The notes: generated by a model from the sequence alone, not told the origin. A stretch of 64,000 nucleotides of DNA from Cylicocyclus nassatus (GCA_958299035.1 CATQJL010000001.1:83949071-84013070), one strand, 5' to 3'. Counted from the first letter of the stretch, positions 42,015 through 54,488 are shown. Made by a program: numbers and translations.

Positions 42015-43681
42015 ATGGCAACACAGGTTAGTCTAATTTTTCTCCGATTCGAGCAAAATAGAAATATTTTAGAGTAATGCTGAAGTCATATCATCTATGG
42101 AACGGCAGTATGCTGAACAAAAAGCAAAATTTGAGAAGTGGAAGCTTGATAACAGGTATCATGATGTTTTTGATTGCTGTGATTGCTATGTTTCGACTAT
42201 ATGTTTTCGTTATGAAATATGGCATTGTTACCATCTTCTTCCTTTCTTTTAGCCGACAAATCGGTACTGAATCTTATAACAAGTATGTGCAGCAGTTTCT
42301 GCAGTGGGAAAAAGAAGTATTTGAGAAGTAAGCTCGTTTTTGTCTTATTTTTGCTTAATTCAAGCAGTGATTGCTTTGAGGAAGGCAAGAGTCGCCGCGC
42401 TTGTTCAATCTGAGGCAGCTAATGCTATAGCTGGTCCTGCGAATGTGGACTCGATTTTAGGTAAGTCTGTGTCACTCATTTTGTCTTTTTTCCTGTAGTA
42501 CGATTTCAGGACAACTGCTTGATGACGTGATGCCAATGGAATTCTTAATGGCTTTAGTGACTGTGCACATGAAAGACAACACCTTCTTACCATGTGTCAT
42601 CGAAAATTTTAGAAAGGCTCAAAGTAAGTTTACCCGTTTTGTCAACTTCTCATCTTGTCCTCAATTAACAGTTTTTGATCTTTTTAAAAGCATTTTCTGG
42701 TTGTTTGTGTCTCTGTAATGTGAGCTCTATATATTTGATGTCTCATTCTGTTGTAAAAAGACAATTATCTTCCTCAACGACTTCAGGTGGTGAACTACCG
42801 GATCCTAAACTAATGGCTACTCCTCAGCATTACCTTCCTGCACTTGGTGAGTTAGTTTCTTGAAATTGCTTCTTGATTTGGTGGTCATTAGATTTTGAAG
42901 GCCAAGTTGTTTTCAAATTATCTCAGGTTTGCATCCTACTACAACATTTGTCGGTAAGGTTTCTCAACATTGTCTTTGGTAGTTATGGTCTCTATACCAG
43001 CGTCCTTTCTGAACTTGCTATACTTTGGACCGAGTTGAAAAATTCGACCATTGGATTACACGATTGAATGCTTTTCAAAATATTCAAAAGTCGAGTATTC
43101 GTGGTTTCTGAATCTGTTATTAGAAAATTTCGATTTCAAAAATCGTTGGCCGAATTTCGAATTTTTTCCGGATCTCGACAGTCATTCCAAAAATTTCGAA
43201 TTTGCCTAAGTGTAATACGCATGCCTCTCGCGCTTTTGGCCTTCGCTTTGCTTTCAAGGCATCGAATGCTGTTGCTTCTGCAACACTTCAAAGGCAGCGA
43301 AATGGCCGCGTAGCGGAAGTAGTTCTGCGAAGAGTCTCAAGAAACAGGGTGGTTGTACTTGGTTGTTTTCCAAATTCTGGCGTGGATTTGTGAGACTAAG
43401 TGTCTTTACTTTGTTTTGGATCTGTTCATCCTCAGTGAGCGTTGATCATTCTTTGATTTATGACGGACACGCTTCTCTCAGTTTCCCATTCTTTTCATTT
43501 TCTCATTCTTGTTTCTATCTCACAAAAGACACATTCCAGCGCCATCTACAACGCAGTACTATCAACCTATAAGCACTGTTCAACACACCACAATGACTCT
43601 TCATCCCGGCGTTCCTACCCCTGTCGTCGCCTGGCCCGCTGCCACCGTTTCAACTACAGTCCCGGTTGGTCACAAGTACAG
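42015..43681 (+). CDS. Unrecognised multi-exon host gene (partial)
   Basis: Predicted exons are 42015-42026, 42073-42155, 42253-42327, about 42365-42460, 42510-42623, 42787-42846, 42927-42953 and 43540-43681. Exons 4-8 join with consistent phase across four introns, strong evidence for a real gene. The protein starts MATQ and has a charged helical region (KFEKWKLDN, YNKYVQQFLQWEKEV). It continues with ALRKARVAALVQSEAANA, then VDSILGQLLDDVMPMEFL, and ends in a Pro/Thr-rich part (YLPALG, QYYQPIST). No family recognised. The exon 3/4 junction is out of frame by one base, so this may be a decayed copy, contain an assembly indel, or be mis-modelled there. The 3' end beyond 43681 was not found. Confidence 0.55.
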
Positions 43682-43945
43682 GTTAATAGTAGATCATCGA
43701 CAATCTATGGTATCTGTACTTAGTTGTAGATATCTGAAGCAGGTTGTGTCTAAAACTAGTCATTTTTAGACCGCCTTCACCCGTCCGTGAATACAAAAAT
43801 CCTGTCGCAAATATGCCATTCCGGGATTTTAGTCAATGAGGTTGCCATAGAGATAAACTAGGAAATACTGGATTGTCACATCTCATTTCGCGACTTTTGT
43901 AAATACTGTATATCTCTAAGACTTGAAGAAATACTTCTACATCAG

Positions 43946-44473
43946 ATGCTTGAGAAGTTGTTGTTCTGTTTGTACAATGTTAGTTTGATACCTTCATACA
44001 AGAGTTTGGATTCTTCAGATTGCAATATTGGTATGAAGCATGGATTTACGATTGATGCATGCATTGAATCGAGCTTAGGTTACTGCAAAGTAATATTGCC
44101 TCATCTCCGCATTTCGGTAGCCCCAGCCTGTTTTGTGGGCCTACTACTGATGTTCTACGCAGAGATTGTTTATATGCTGTCCGCGCTGCGCACTGAGAGC
44201 AACGCTGTTGCGTACATTGAAGGCAGTTTACAATTGGAAGAAGCGCAGAGGAAACAGTCGGCGAGAGTGCACGAGGAAAGAGGAGTGAAGCGCAATACAC
44301 ACCTTGCGCACTCTCCGCGCCCTGCGCGGACGGCCTATAACCGCTTCAGAAAGTTTCTTAGCGATTTCATAGACGAGAGGGAGAAACCAACTGCATATTC
44401 GAATACACCAAGCGCTATAAGCAAGCCAGCAACATGTCTCCATAATACCGTATGTGGCGGTGAAATTGCATAG
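43946..44473 (+). other. 175-codon open frame, coding status doubtful
   Basis: Open from an ATG, with one hydrophobic segment (VAPACFVGLLLMFYAEIVYML) followed by a basic C-terminal half. No known domain, and no neighbouring exon structure. Antisense frames of similar length exist, so it may be chance in a stop-poor stretch. Confidence 0.2.
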
Positions 44474-44782
44474 GCCCATGCTATTGTGGGACGCACCGTC
44501 CTCTTGATGGATCGCATGTGAAACATTAAATACGGTAGCAGAGGGTTTGGGGATGAATGTCTCATCCCTAGTTCATCCTCTCCGCTGCAGCCTGGGCGGT
44601 GTTCTAGTTAAGCACCCAGAATCACTTCCCACTTGCGATTTCCATGTGTCCAGATTTGTGTGGACGCTGCCTCCAAGAGGCCGATCGTGGTAGACTTTGA
44701 CGCTTTCAGTGCCTCCTAACATATCTCGGAAGTCTATGTCGAGACCGCGCCGTTCTCAGATAATCAAAGGCCCTCAGCTGGC

Positions 44783-44999
44783 AGCCACAAAGCCACCGTC
44801 AAACCCACCAAAAGCTTCGTGCCCTATCGGCGCCGCTTTCGCTTCGCGCTGAAGACCTTAGCAGTCAGCCCGCTGCCAGTTCTAGCGTCCCGCTCAGCGT
44901 CATATTTGTGGCCCGCTCGCTTCTACGGTCTCAGCGCGGAGCGACAGTGAGGCGATATGGCACGTAGCATTTGGTGGGGTTTGGCGGTGGCTTTATGGC
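44783..44999. mobile_element. About 217-bp MITE
   Basis: The left block GCCACAAAGCCACCGTCAAA and the inverted right block GCCATAAAGCCACCGCCAAA extend about 48 bp each. Non-coding. Confidence 0.65.
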
Positions 45000-45022
45000 T
45001 TCCGGTTGAAAACCTCTATTAA

Positions 45023-45560
45023 CATGTTTCGGACCGCGAAATCGCGCGCGGCGCAAAAAAGTGTACATTCGGCCGTTAGCCTACAGAGGGACCTTATTTT
45101 GCAGCCTGTGGGCCACATTTGTAATCAGCATGTCAGATAAGCTCCAGGTCCAAAGTTCTGAGTGAATTCGAAGTGTTTGAATTTTGTCGCTTGAGAGGGA
45201 CTTTTGTGCCTTCTTGAAAGATAGGAACAAGAACTCAGATTCTAACAGTATTCAAAAGTATCTATGTTGTACACGGTACACAGTATTGAAACTACGGTTT
45301 TTCTCTTTGATATCGAAGCAAAGGAAAGTTGCGACGTCGCATGCGTTCTTCGCGTCGCCGCACTTCGTTGCGACTGTTGTTCGATTTGTCTTATATCTCC
45401 TAAACAAATATCGGCGGCACAACTCTACAGAGTCATTTTAAAAGTAGGAGCTTAGACCTTTGACTTAACAACATTAGACTAAAAGGAAACCTCCTGCAAA
45501 CGCCAGAAAGATCATTCAAAGCAGCGTGCTGCACCATGTGCAGCACCGGTCCAAAACGTG
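45023..45560. mobile_element. piggyBac-type MITE, copy 2 (no Helitron)
   Basis: TTAA at 45019-45022 and 45561-45564 flank diverged CATGTTTCGGACCG / CGGTCCAAAACGTG ends. It aligns with 12059-12892 except for the 293-bp Helitron, so it is a natural empty site. Confidence 0.8.
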
Positions 45561-45588
45561 TTAATATCTGCTGCATGACGAAGGGGGT

Positions 45589-45905
45589 CGCCCAAATAGG
45601 TTTAAGGCTTTCGGCACGCGGCGCGCGGGCAATTGTCAACCACCGCTGACCGAGCGGGCGCGCGCACGCTCGGTCAGCGGTCATCCACTGGAGCGTGCGC
45701 GCGGGTAGAGGAACGAACGCCTCAATTAGGCAACGCCTCCGCGGGCTACTGGTCCTTTCGTCCTGCTGTTGTGCATCGTGTTGGGACCAGTGGTCCGCGG
45801 AGGCGGTGCCTAATTGAGGTGTTCGTTCCTCCACCCCGTGCGCGCGCCCATGGCTGACAATTGCCCGCGCGCCGCATGCGCAACAGCCTTCAACCTATTT
45901 GGGCG
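45589..45905. mobile_element. GC-rich foldback MITE
   Basis: The arms start CGCCCAAATAGGTTTAAGGC and their complement, continue with GCGGCGCGCGGGCAATTGTCA, and reach an inner pair around CCTCCGCGG. Open frames on both strands are artefacts of the palindrome. Confidence 0.75.
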
Positions 45906-46699
45906 AAAGAAATAGGAGGGATTTTTGCAGATAGGGCGAGTATGAGAGAAATCAATGTCTTGTAACGTTTACATGTTACTACTGAGGAACGAAATAGTAA
46001 ACAGCTGAAGTAGATCGGTGACCAATGTTTGCAAATAAAATTATGCTGGAACATACAAACACAGAGCTCAAAAATGATTGTGAGAAGTGGATTAGTATGA
46101 AAAATCTCAATGGTTTTATCCTGAAGTGCATATTAGGAATAACCATTTTGTGAAAAGTGTAACAAAGACAGTCATTATAAAAGAAACACCTGCGTGTCAG
46201 AAATTGGGCGCTGGAATACCTAGTTCTTTCAAATACTTTATAAGATTTCCATAAGTGGAGTTCTTTTGAGACTGCTGAATTTGGTCCAAGGTAGGCAATG
46301 TATTTATCTGCACTGAATTTGTACTCGCAATCGGGTAGCGACTTAGAAAATCGCATAGAGTGTTATGTTCTCAGCACCGTACTCAATCTCGATATCGTAC
46401 GAAAGTTATTTGATACTTAGCGAGACGATCCACTAGGCCTGACCTATGCATCAGAGATTTTACTGTGCATGGTCATTTATCAAGGTAATGGAACTACTCG
46501 CGACATATGGATAGAAGTGTTTCACGGCAAAAACTATTGCCAAGGCTTCTTATTCTATGATCGCATCTAGGCGTACAAGACTTTGAAAGCCATTTCAGCT
46601 AATTTTTGGAATAAGTTAGAGAACAAAATCGTCAAATTCGTTTGAAAATGCCCCACCACTAGAAATAAAAACACCATCCGGTAATATTATTAGAGAAGA
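45906..46699. other. No certain gene
   Basis: May include decayed RT/RNase H sequence of the gypsy relic that follows, but no motif was solid enough to call. The 125-codon minus frame has no recognised domain. Confidence 0.3.
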
Positions 46700-47540
46700 A
46701 CTGGGATCATTCCAATCCCTCAACAACCTTTTGAACGACTGCATACAGATATAGTCGGCCCATTACCGCAGTGTATTTCAGCGGCACAAATTCATCTCAT
46801 TTAATGTTTTTGCCTTTAGTAAACTAATCATTTGTATCCCAATCCCTAATCAGACAACAGACCTCGTTGTCGGCTTTGTTAAATTTGTCATAGCTAAACA
46901 CGAAATTCCTAACGAGCTAGTGTCCGATCTTGGTTCGATTCACAATAGCGAGATGTTTGTGAAAATAAACCGAATACTGGGCATTTCCAACATGTTTGCC
47001 ACTAGTTACAACCACAAAGCGAACGGCCAAGTTGAACGGATGATTAAGGTGATTACCGACTCGCTAACGGCTTACTATTCGGAAGCCAAAGAGTTATGAT
47101 CTTATTTTCTGCAGCCGACTCCGCCTATAACACTAGTATCAGAGACACCACAGGTTATAGTCCGTACTTCGTTGTGTATGGTCGTCACCCCATCATCTGG
47201 TGCGACATAGTCAGGGCTTGGCACGAGCTGGCACTAGGGAATTTTCAAAACGAAGTCCCCCTTGAAATTTGCTAATTTTTACGAAGTCCCCCTTGACTTT
47301 TGGGAATTTTTACGAAGTCCCCTTTGATTCTCAACGATATCCCCTCTAAAATCCTAAAAAACGCCCCAAAAACGAAATGTCGCTAAAAAAAGGTCGCCGT
47401 CGCCAATTTTGCATATCTCTTCGCCCACAAAAACGAAACCCCCTTTGCTTTTTGCTTCAAAAACGATATCCAGCTTGCCCCGTGCCAGCTGGTGCCAGGC
47501 CCTGGACATAGTCCATTAGCTACCGTCGAGGATCTCCTAC
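46700..47540 (+). pseudogene. Ty3/gypsy integrase relic
   Basis: Frameshifted pieces show the three catalytic regions of a retroviral-type integrase in order: LHTDIVGPL, LVSDLGS, and NGQVERM, followed by AYNTSI and a GYSPYFVVYGRHP segment. Several stops and frame changes make it dead. A hAT MITE interrupts the end at 47212. It is unrelated in detail to the intact LTR element at 16468-27737. Confidence 0.75.
47212..47505. mobile_element. 294-bp hAT MITE with GAAGTCCCC repeats
   Basis: The ends CAGGGCTTGGCACGAG and, inverted, CAGGGCCTGGCACCAG are flanked by GACATAGT at 47204-47211 and 47506-47513. Internally, GAAGTCCCCCTTGA-like units repeat three times. It is inserted in the gypsy integrase relic. 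Confidence 0.85.
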
Positions 47541-47598
47541 GCAACCGATAGTAGTTTCACGGACCGACTGACCACTGCACTGCTAACTACAATCATCA

Positions 47599-48297
47599 TC
47601 ATGACCTATAATAAAGCGCGTGTCTGTCTGTCTGTCTGTGTGTGTTTATGTCTGTCTGTCACGAAATTCATAGAACGTGTTGTAGGCAAGGTCTTGAGCT
47701 GAAATTTTGGTCATAGCACCCTATTATCATGTAGGTAAACAGCGCAAAAGCACAAGCTGATACGATAACTGGAACCTTCAGAAAACCGCGTGTCAGACGG
47801 GTCCACCCTCATTTGGGCTCGCAAAACTAGGTCATTCATTCGACTTTTTGCGAAGTCATGATTTGCCTGACAAGTACATCTGCGCCTCATGAATCCTAGC
47901 CCAAAAAATGCTCAAAAAGTATGTTTTTCTGCGAAAACAGCGCCAAGAAGTGGTGATCGCTTAGATAGTCGATTTGGCAAGGTTTTAACTTGAGATACGA
48001 AAAGATTTTTGCACGGAAATTTAGCTCAATGTGACTATTATCCTTATGACGAATGCCAAGCCAGAATAAATTCAGTAATATATTCAAATTCGCAGGTGTT
48101 CCTCTGCGACAAGTTTTTTTCTTTCAAAATTACCGATCTTATGTGGAAATTCTTCAAGAATGAACAATTGTTTACTACTCATTTGTGATGTTCAGCATCG
48201 CATGGTGGGTTTCAAAGTCATCATTATGCGATTATGAGAAAGGCAAACGGATAGGAGAGCCAGTGCAAACCTTCGCGAAGCGGAGGTGACGCACTGG
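47599..48297 (+). mobile_element. Non-autonomous Helitron, family B (699 bp)
   Basis: Starts TCATGACCTATAATAAAGCG with a GTCTGTCTG tract and ends with a CTTCGCGAAG stem-loop, then CTGG (48294-48297). It sits between A (47598) and T (48298). Non-coding. Confidence 0.8.
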
Positions 48298-50490
48298 TGA
48301 CTTATAATAAAGCGCTAAGCGTCTGTCTGTCCGTGTGTGGATATCTGTTTGTCACGAAATTCACAGAGCGAGCTGCAGTCAACGTCTCGAGCTAAAATTT
48401 TGCACAGTGTACGCTGGCAGCGTCTAGGCTCACCCTGCATAGTGGCGAATGGATCCGATAGATGGATCCTTTTAAAATGGTACCTGGAGCGGGTTCACTC
48501 GGCTTTTGGCACGCGTAACTATGCCGCCGCCGATTTGACTTTTTGTAATGTCGGATATTTGTCTGACAAAGAAATTTGCGACCCATAAATTTTATTCGAA
48601 AAAATGCTCTAAAACTCTGGATTCCTGCTAAAGCAGCGCCAAAGAAGAATGATGCGTAAATAGTCGATTAGTCAAGGTTTGACCCGATATCAAAAGATTC
48701 TTGCACAGAGATGTAGCCCATGGGGTTTATTATCCTTATGGGAACAATGATGATGAAATAAATCCAGTAATTCTTCAAATTCCCATTTTTCGCATTTGGT
48801 CTTTCGCAGAAAAGTTTTTTCCTTCCACAGTCACCGATCTTACATGCAAAATTTTTGAGAATGAGCAGTTGTTTACATTATACATTTGTGATGTTCAGCA
48901 TTGCGCGGTGAGTTTCAAAGTCATTACTAGTATGTACGTATGTTCCAAATAGAAATTTTTATTTCTGAACCGATCCGGACCAAACTTAGCACATATACAC
49001 TTCGGAGCCGGGCGGCTGTCATAGGCTACTTATCGTCATCGATTGATATCGATTCTAACAATTTTTATCGATTTTTTTGCAGAGTTCACCTACGAGGCTG
49101 GGAGTTGGCACAGGGATAAGTGAACATGGGGATTCCGAATACAATATTAGTTTTCGGAATTATCTATTACTTTTACCGATTATATCGATTTTTTTTGCAA
49201 AGTTTGACCTGCGGGGCTGGGAGTTTGCACGGGGGGGGGGTAATCGTGCATGCTGATTAAATACAATATTAGTTTGGCGCTATTCGGCTATCCGGGCCCC
49301 AAAATTTTTTTTGTCGTAGAGCTTGCTCAAACTTCGTGTATAAGGGTTATCTTACGTGCTGAAAACAATTATCACTCTTTCTTCGCGGAATGTCTCCTGT
49401 GTGGTTACGATAGGGTACGGTAGGAAATCAAAATCATGAATTTGGCTGGAGTTTGGTCCAGAGAACTTATTCGACATGCTGATTACGATTTTCGTACTCT
49501 CTCCCTCTGCATACTGGACCTTTTCATAGAGTTATGGTGGTTATACGGGATGGGGTCGAAAACATAGATTTGCTTTAAACTTTGTCTATGGTGGTCATTT
49601 AGCGCGCTGAACTTGAATATCATGCTGATTTCGCAGGATAGTGCATATTCTTGGGTTACGGTGGGTGCAGATGGGTCGAAGTTCCATATTTGCTCAAAAC
49701 TTTACCTGTAAACGGTTCACAAGTATACTGCTTATGAATATGATGCTTGTTCGCTGTCATACCGCATTAGTGAAGTTATGGTGAATTGCAGGATTTAAAT
49801 GGACATTTTTTCGCTTTCGGGCAATTTAGATCCCAGATATTCACGAAATGGGGGAAACGGTTGTTTTGCATGGCGGTCTCCAGCGCCATCCTGATAACCT
49901 GTTCCAACGTGTAACGCACGCGGCAAATTTCCCTCCTCCTGTTTTTGCTTGGCAAAAGCCGCCGAAGGGTGTTCGCGCGCGGCAGCGGTCCTATAAGGAA
50001 AGGACCCTTACGGTCGTGGGAAACTTTTATACCACACGAATTGCCATTATCGTGGGGATTGAGCACGATATCCTTGAAACAGCACTTTAGGTAGTTCCCT
50101 GCCAAGGTTTCAGGCAGGTTCATGATTTTTACCCGCTGCCACGCGAAATGACTACTATATTCGTCATCAGCGGCTTGAATAATATACCGAGTTACTCATA
50201 TACCGAGTTTGAGCAAGACCCATCATAAAAACATTTTAGGGCCCAGATAGCTGAATAACGAAATCAGTTTTTGGAATTAGCCTTACTTTTATCGATTTTG
50301 TTGTTTTTTATTGCAAAGTTTGAGCTACGGGGCTGGGGGTTGGTGAGGAAGGTAGGTGAGCGTACTGATTACTCACACAGCGGAAATAAGGAATTGCATG
50401 TAGAAGTGGGCACAGGTAAAGGTGTACAGGAATAGCAATCGAACCTTTATCGTTTTTGACAGGGCCGGTCGGAGCCGGGTAAGCCAGCTA
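48298..50490 (+). mobile_element. Apparent chimeric Helitron: family B 5' part, family A 3' part
   Basis: 48301-48930 matches the 5' part of family B (TTATAATAAAGCGC then GTCTGTC). From about 48945 the sequence becomes family A (ATTTTTATTTCTGAACCGAT) and ends with GGTCGGAGCCGGG plus a degenerate CTAT terminus near 50490. The interior contains the degenerate GGGCCCCAAAATT blocks also seen in 12996-14655. No Rep/helicase ORF. It may be a true chimera or two truncated copies side by side. Confidence 0.5.
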
Positions 50491-50539
50491 TTTGCTAAAT
50501 ATATAACGAAATTAGTGTTATGTACTCCCTATACATCAG

Positions 50540-51145
50540 GATAGGGTCCGATCATTCCTATACCTGACGCAAGGAGTACCTGCCGACTGAGCAGGATGTT
50601 GTGGACCAGCGCTATCATGCAATTCCTAAGGAGGTGCAGCAAAAGCTCATCCTCTGCCATTTGGAACGCCAGAATGTGAGTGAAACCATCAGTGACAGCG
50701 ACGCAGAGGGCTACGCCACAATGACAATCCTGCTGCTCAACGGCAGCGAATATCTCCGAGTTAAAAATTTTTTTTCCTATCCAAGTGGAGAAAATGCTGT
50801 GAAAGAAAAGGAAAAATTGTTTAAGGCGAAATGAGGAAGTCGATTGGAGTGTGTTTAACCTTTCATCACTTTTCGTTTATTGAGAACAAATGGAAAGGGA
50901 ATCACTCCGGCCAACCGCTTGGGTTCGGAGTCTTGACAATCATTGATCGAGGTAAAACTCTGGCGTTACCAGACTCCTTCACCGAATTGCTGAAGAACAG
51001 CCTTCACATGGTAAGGCATGTGAACTTGGTCAACCTAAATAATGTAGGATTTCTCAAAAGGGCCCTAAAACGTGCCCAGGTAGAATCTAATAACATGTAA
51101 TTTCAATGTGTTGTAGATATATTCATGTGTTTTCTATACAATAAA
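50540..51145 (+). CDS. Unrecognised gene 3' end (two open segments plus AATAAA)
   Basis: An open segment (50562-50834) encodes a charged protein (DVVDQRYHAIPKEVQQKL, ILLLNGSEYLR). A second open segment in another frame (about 50930-51100) encodes LALPDSFTELLKNSL and VNLVNLNNVGFLKRAL and ends TAA. An AATAAA lies at about 51140, 40 nt past the stop. The codon pattern looks protein-like, but no family is recognised and the join between segments (intron or frameshift) is unresolved. Confidence 0.35.
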
Positions 51146-52587
51146 GGTATTAGTATCATCTGTGTATTTTTAGCATAAGTAGACAGTTAGCTGCATTGAA
51201 TAAAAAGAAACGTAGACTTGCGGTGAGCAGGCACAATGATTTATTGCTACCTGAATGTCTTCGCATCGATGAGTTGACGTTTGCAAGTAAAACGGTCAGA
51301 TAGCCTGGCAGGCGCGTAGATTTATCCACTGTCGCGGCCATACGGTCGCAAAGGCCAATTTCACATCTAATTGTATTTTGAGATCTAGAATTTTGGATAG
51401 GAAAACGAGGAACTACGCTCTCGAGTTGTTGCAGATAAAGTTTGGAATGCGTCCAAACTGTTTTTAGTTTCCAAGTGCTTCTTCGCCGGAATCGGTCAGC
51501 CTAGAAAATCCAAAACTACTTGTCTGTTTTGATCAGTTATTGAGTAATACTGAATGGCTGCAAATATTAGGGAGAAACACTACCGAATTGTTTGAAGACT
51601 TTTTTGTGAAAATTTAAAAGGATACCAGGATTTAGAAATACATTCGGCTTTGATCCTCAAACTTGACGTTTCCTATCTACCATGGAGCAGCCAGATCCAG
51701 TTGATTTACTGAAAAGTACAATGTGATGTGTGGTACTGAGTAATTTGCTGCTTTCCGTTGTAACCTATAATATCGAGAAGACATTCAGAAGCCGTATTCA
51801 CCATTGATACCTTGAGGTAAATCCTACTTCCAGTTTTATCACTCATTATCAGCGATAAAACTACATGATGATAGGTGATAAAACTACTTGGGAAGTAGGT
51901 TTTACCTCGAGGGTTTATAACGCGAAAGATTCAGTTCATCACAGCGTTGCCATTTAGCTTCGTAAGGTTTAGATGCAAAATCTTTGCGGCCGAGAATTGA
52001 AACAGGGTCTCGCGTGTGAGGAACGGATACTCACCATCATATCACCAATCAGTTCTGGATCTGGTCAGTTTCCAGCTATAGACCTCTTTTATTTCACCGC
52101 AATGCTCCCAGAAACAAGAGGGTTTAGCAGCGGTATCCTTTGAATGCTTTGGAGGCAAAGGGGCTTCCCAGAACACATGAAGTGGCCTGAACAAAAATAA
52201 CGAAGAGAGAATGGAAGAGCGAACGAGGGTGAGCGATGGTACAGAAAATCTTTACATATACATGGAAGCAGGACGGCGCTCATTCTCTGACTCTGTTTTA
52301 AGGCAGAGGTTCTTCTCATCAATAGGGGTAAGACAGAAGAATAAGAACGAAATGAGTCAAGTTTGAGAGAAAAACCATTAAAAAAAGGTTCAAAATCTGC
52401 AATTCCGCCGCTCAAAACGGCATGTGGACGACAGCAGCCATGCAGCACAAGTCCGGCACAGTTCCAACAATTCAAGGTTTGTTTCGGAACTCCCGGATCA
52501 GTATCAGTATGAAACCAGTCTAAGTCATCGTAAGCACATTTTGAGTGTACAGAAGAGAAAGCATATCGTTTACGAAAGTTACATAAA
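51146..52587. other. No gene seen; one small foldback
   Basis: Only a short foldback is clear: CCTTGAGGTAAATCCTACTTCC (51812-51833) pairs with about 51890-51911. The 128-codon minus frame at 52089-52475 has no recognised domain. Confidence 0.4.
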
Positions 52588-53230
52588 TCAGTGCGTCACC
52601 TTTGCTTCGCAGAGGCTCGCACTGGCCCTACTTTCTGTATGCCTTACTCATTCCCGCATAATAATGACATTGAAACTCACCGCGCTGTGTAGGGTATCGC
52701 AAATGATTCGTAAGCAACTACTTATTGCTAGAGGTTTTTGTGTGAGATTGGTATTTTCGCGTGGATGAAACCTCTCCCAAAGGAATGAATGCAAGTTTGA
52801 ATCGGGTTTTGGACTTTTATGGCCTGGTAGCCACCATAATGGCAATGAATATCCTGGGCTGCATCTTTGTGCAAAAATCTTCTCGAATGTTCAGGTAAAA
52901 TCTTGGCGAATTGAACATTTACGCAACCAATTCTTTTTGGCACCATTTTCGTAAAGTAATCAACTTTAGTAGTTTTCTGGGCAAAGTCCAGGGCTTCCAC
53001 ATTAGCTTGTCAAACATATCCATGACTTTGCAAAAGGTTTCATACGGACCCAATTATGCTGGCGAGAAGAAGTGTGGATCCGCACGGATTCGCTTATGCT
53101 TCTGCCAATGGACCTGCATGCTGCTAGCACGTGCTGTGCCAAATTTTTGTTATGGAAAAAGTCGTAGCGACTGGCAATCGCCCGTCGCCATGCTATACTC
53201 CTCGAGGAGTATAGCGCCTGCCTAAGTGAT
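52588..53230 (-). mobile_element. Decayed Helitron, family B
   Basis: Matches 3864-4571 over most of its length (CAGTGCGTCACC stem-loop end, then CATTTACGCAACCAATTCTT). It lacks a clear TC start. The terminal C of the CCAG end is mutated to T. Confidence 0.65.
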
Positions 53231-53934
53231 GATAAAACTTATCTAGATTCTCCGTGGTTATAAGTTCCTACTGACTATACACTTGCCTCATTTTATACGT
53301 CTGGATTTATAACGAGTAGTCGAACGTTGCGTTTGACATGAAATCATTCAAGCATTGTATGTCATGCTTGATGTCCTTTGTTGAAGCACTGTGGCGTCAT
53401 ATACATTGCAGTCTTTTCAACAATTGCTAAAATGATTGGATTTGACGGCGCAGAGAGCAACGAAGATGTGATTGGACCAAAGAGTAGTGTGAAGAAAGAA
53501 GAGCCGAAAAAGGTGGGACGGTCATTAGACTTTGACTACCTTTGTAAAATTATTTCTATATTGTGATCGGTGTGGTACAAATCTCCCAATTCGCGCTATC
53601 TTATCTGATGCGCACAGAGATATGTACTATAACCATACAAACTTTTTCGATAGATTGAAGTGCAAGTTCTTGAAAGCATTTGGCGCTTATAACCCTAATT
53701 GCGCCTTTAGCCACTTTTACAGTTCTTTTGCGAATAATTAAACGAAGCCATTTGAGTACTCATCTGATTGGTAGCAATGAGAAATAGAACTATAATATTA
53801 TTGCATTGCGCTTATTCCAGTCGAAGGTGGATGCTGTGAATCTTCGAAAATGCCTTGATTTGGTAGAAGTAAACATTCATATGATTACCGGTGCTCGCAA
53901 AATTGTCTCTACCTCCTACCATCACCCCTGCTGG
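53231..53934. other. No certain gene; one exon-like stretch
   Basis: 53430-53511 reads as an acidic/basic exon (FDGAESNEDVIGPKSS, VKKEEPKK) ending at a GTGGGA donor-like site. No partner exon or family was identified. Confidence 0.2.
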
Positions 53935-54240
53935 GCAAAGCTCGCACTGGTTCTGCTTTATATGCTCCTCGTGTTCGTATAACGAAGGCTTTGAAAATCA
54001 CTGCGCGATGCTGACTATCGCGTTTAGATTGTAAACAACCGTTGATACCGAAAGCTATTTCGAGTCGAATCGGTCTTTGAAAGAAATAAAATTTTTTCCG
54101 GAAGAGCAAATGCAAGTGTGATTCCCTGAAGATGGCTTGATAACCGTCATAATAAAGACAATGAAGGTTGGCTGCATCTCTGAGCAAAACGTCTTAGATT
54201 TCTAAGCAAATCTTGTCAAATTCATCCATGATTTTTTTCT
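53935..54240 (-). mobile_element. Degenerate Helitron family B fragment
   Basis: Retains GCTCGCACTGG and the downstream blocks of the family (GTAAACAACC; TGGCTTGATAACCGTCATAAT), with many changes. Confidence 0.5.
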
Positions 54241-54488
54241 TTTTTTGTATGAAAATAGAATTTCTCCCACTTTTTAATGTAAAATTTGCGACCTGTAGAT
54301 TCACTTGTCAAGCGACACCGTGTATTCGCAGAAAGTCCGATTACCTACCCATTTCGCAGACCAAAAGTCACGCGACACGTTTTTGAATTTTTGAAGGTCC
54401 ACGTGTTGAGTCGGTTCTTCCTTTCCTGTGTGGACCTTCATGCTGCTAAAACCAATAAAAAATTTGAAAATAACAGCTTTGCAACTTT

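Noticed and set aside
43946..44473. 175-codon frame as a membrane protein gene
   Set aside because: Only one hydrophobic stretch, no homology recognised, no splice context; kept only as a doubtful feature.
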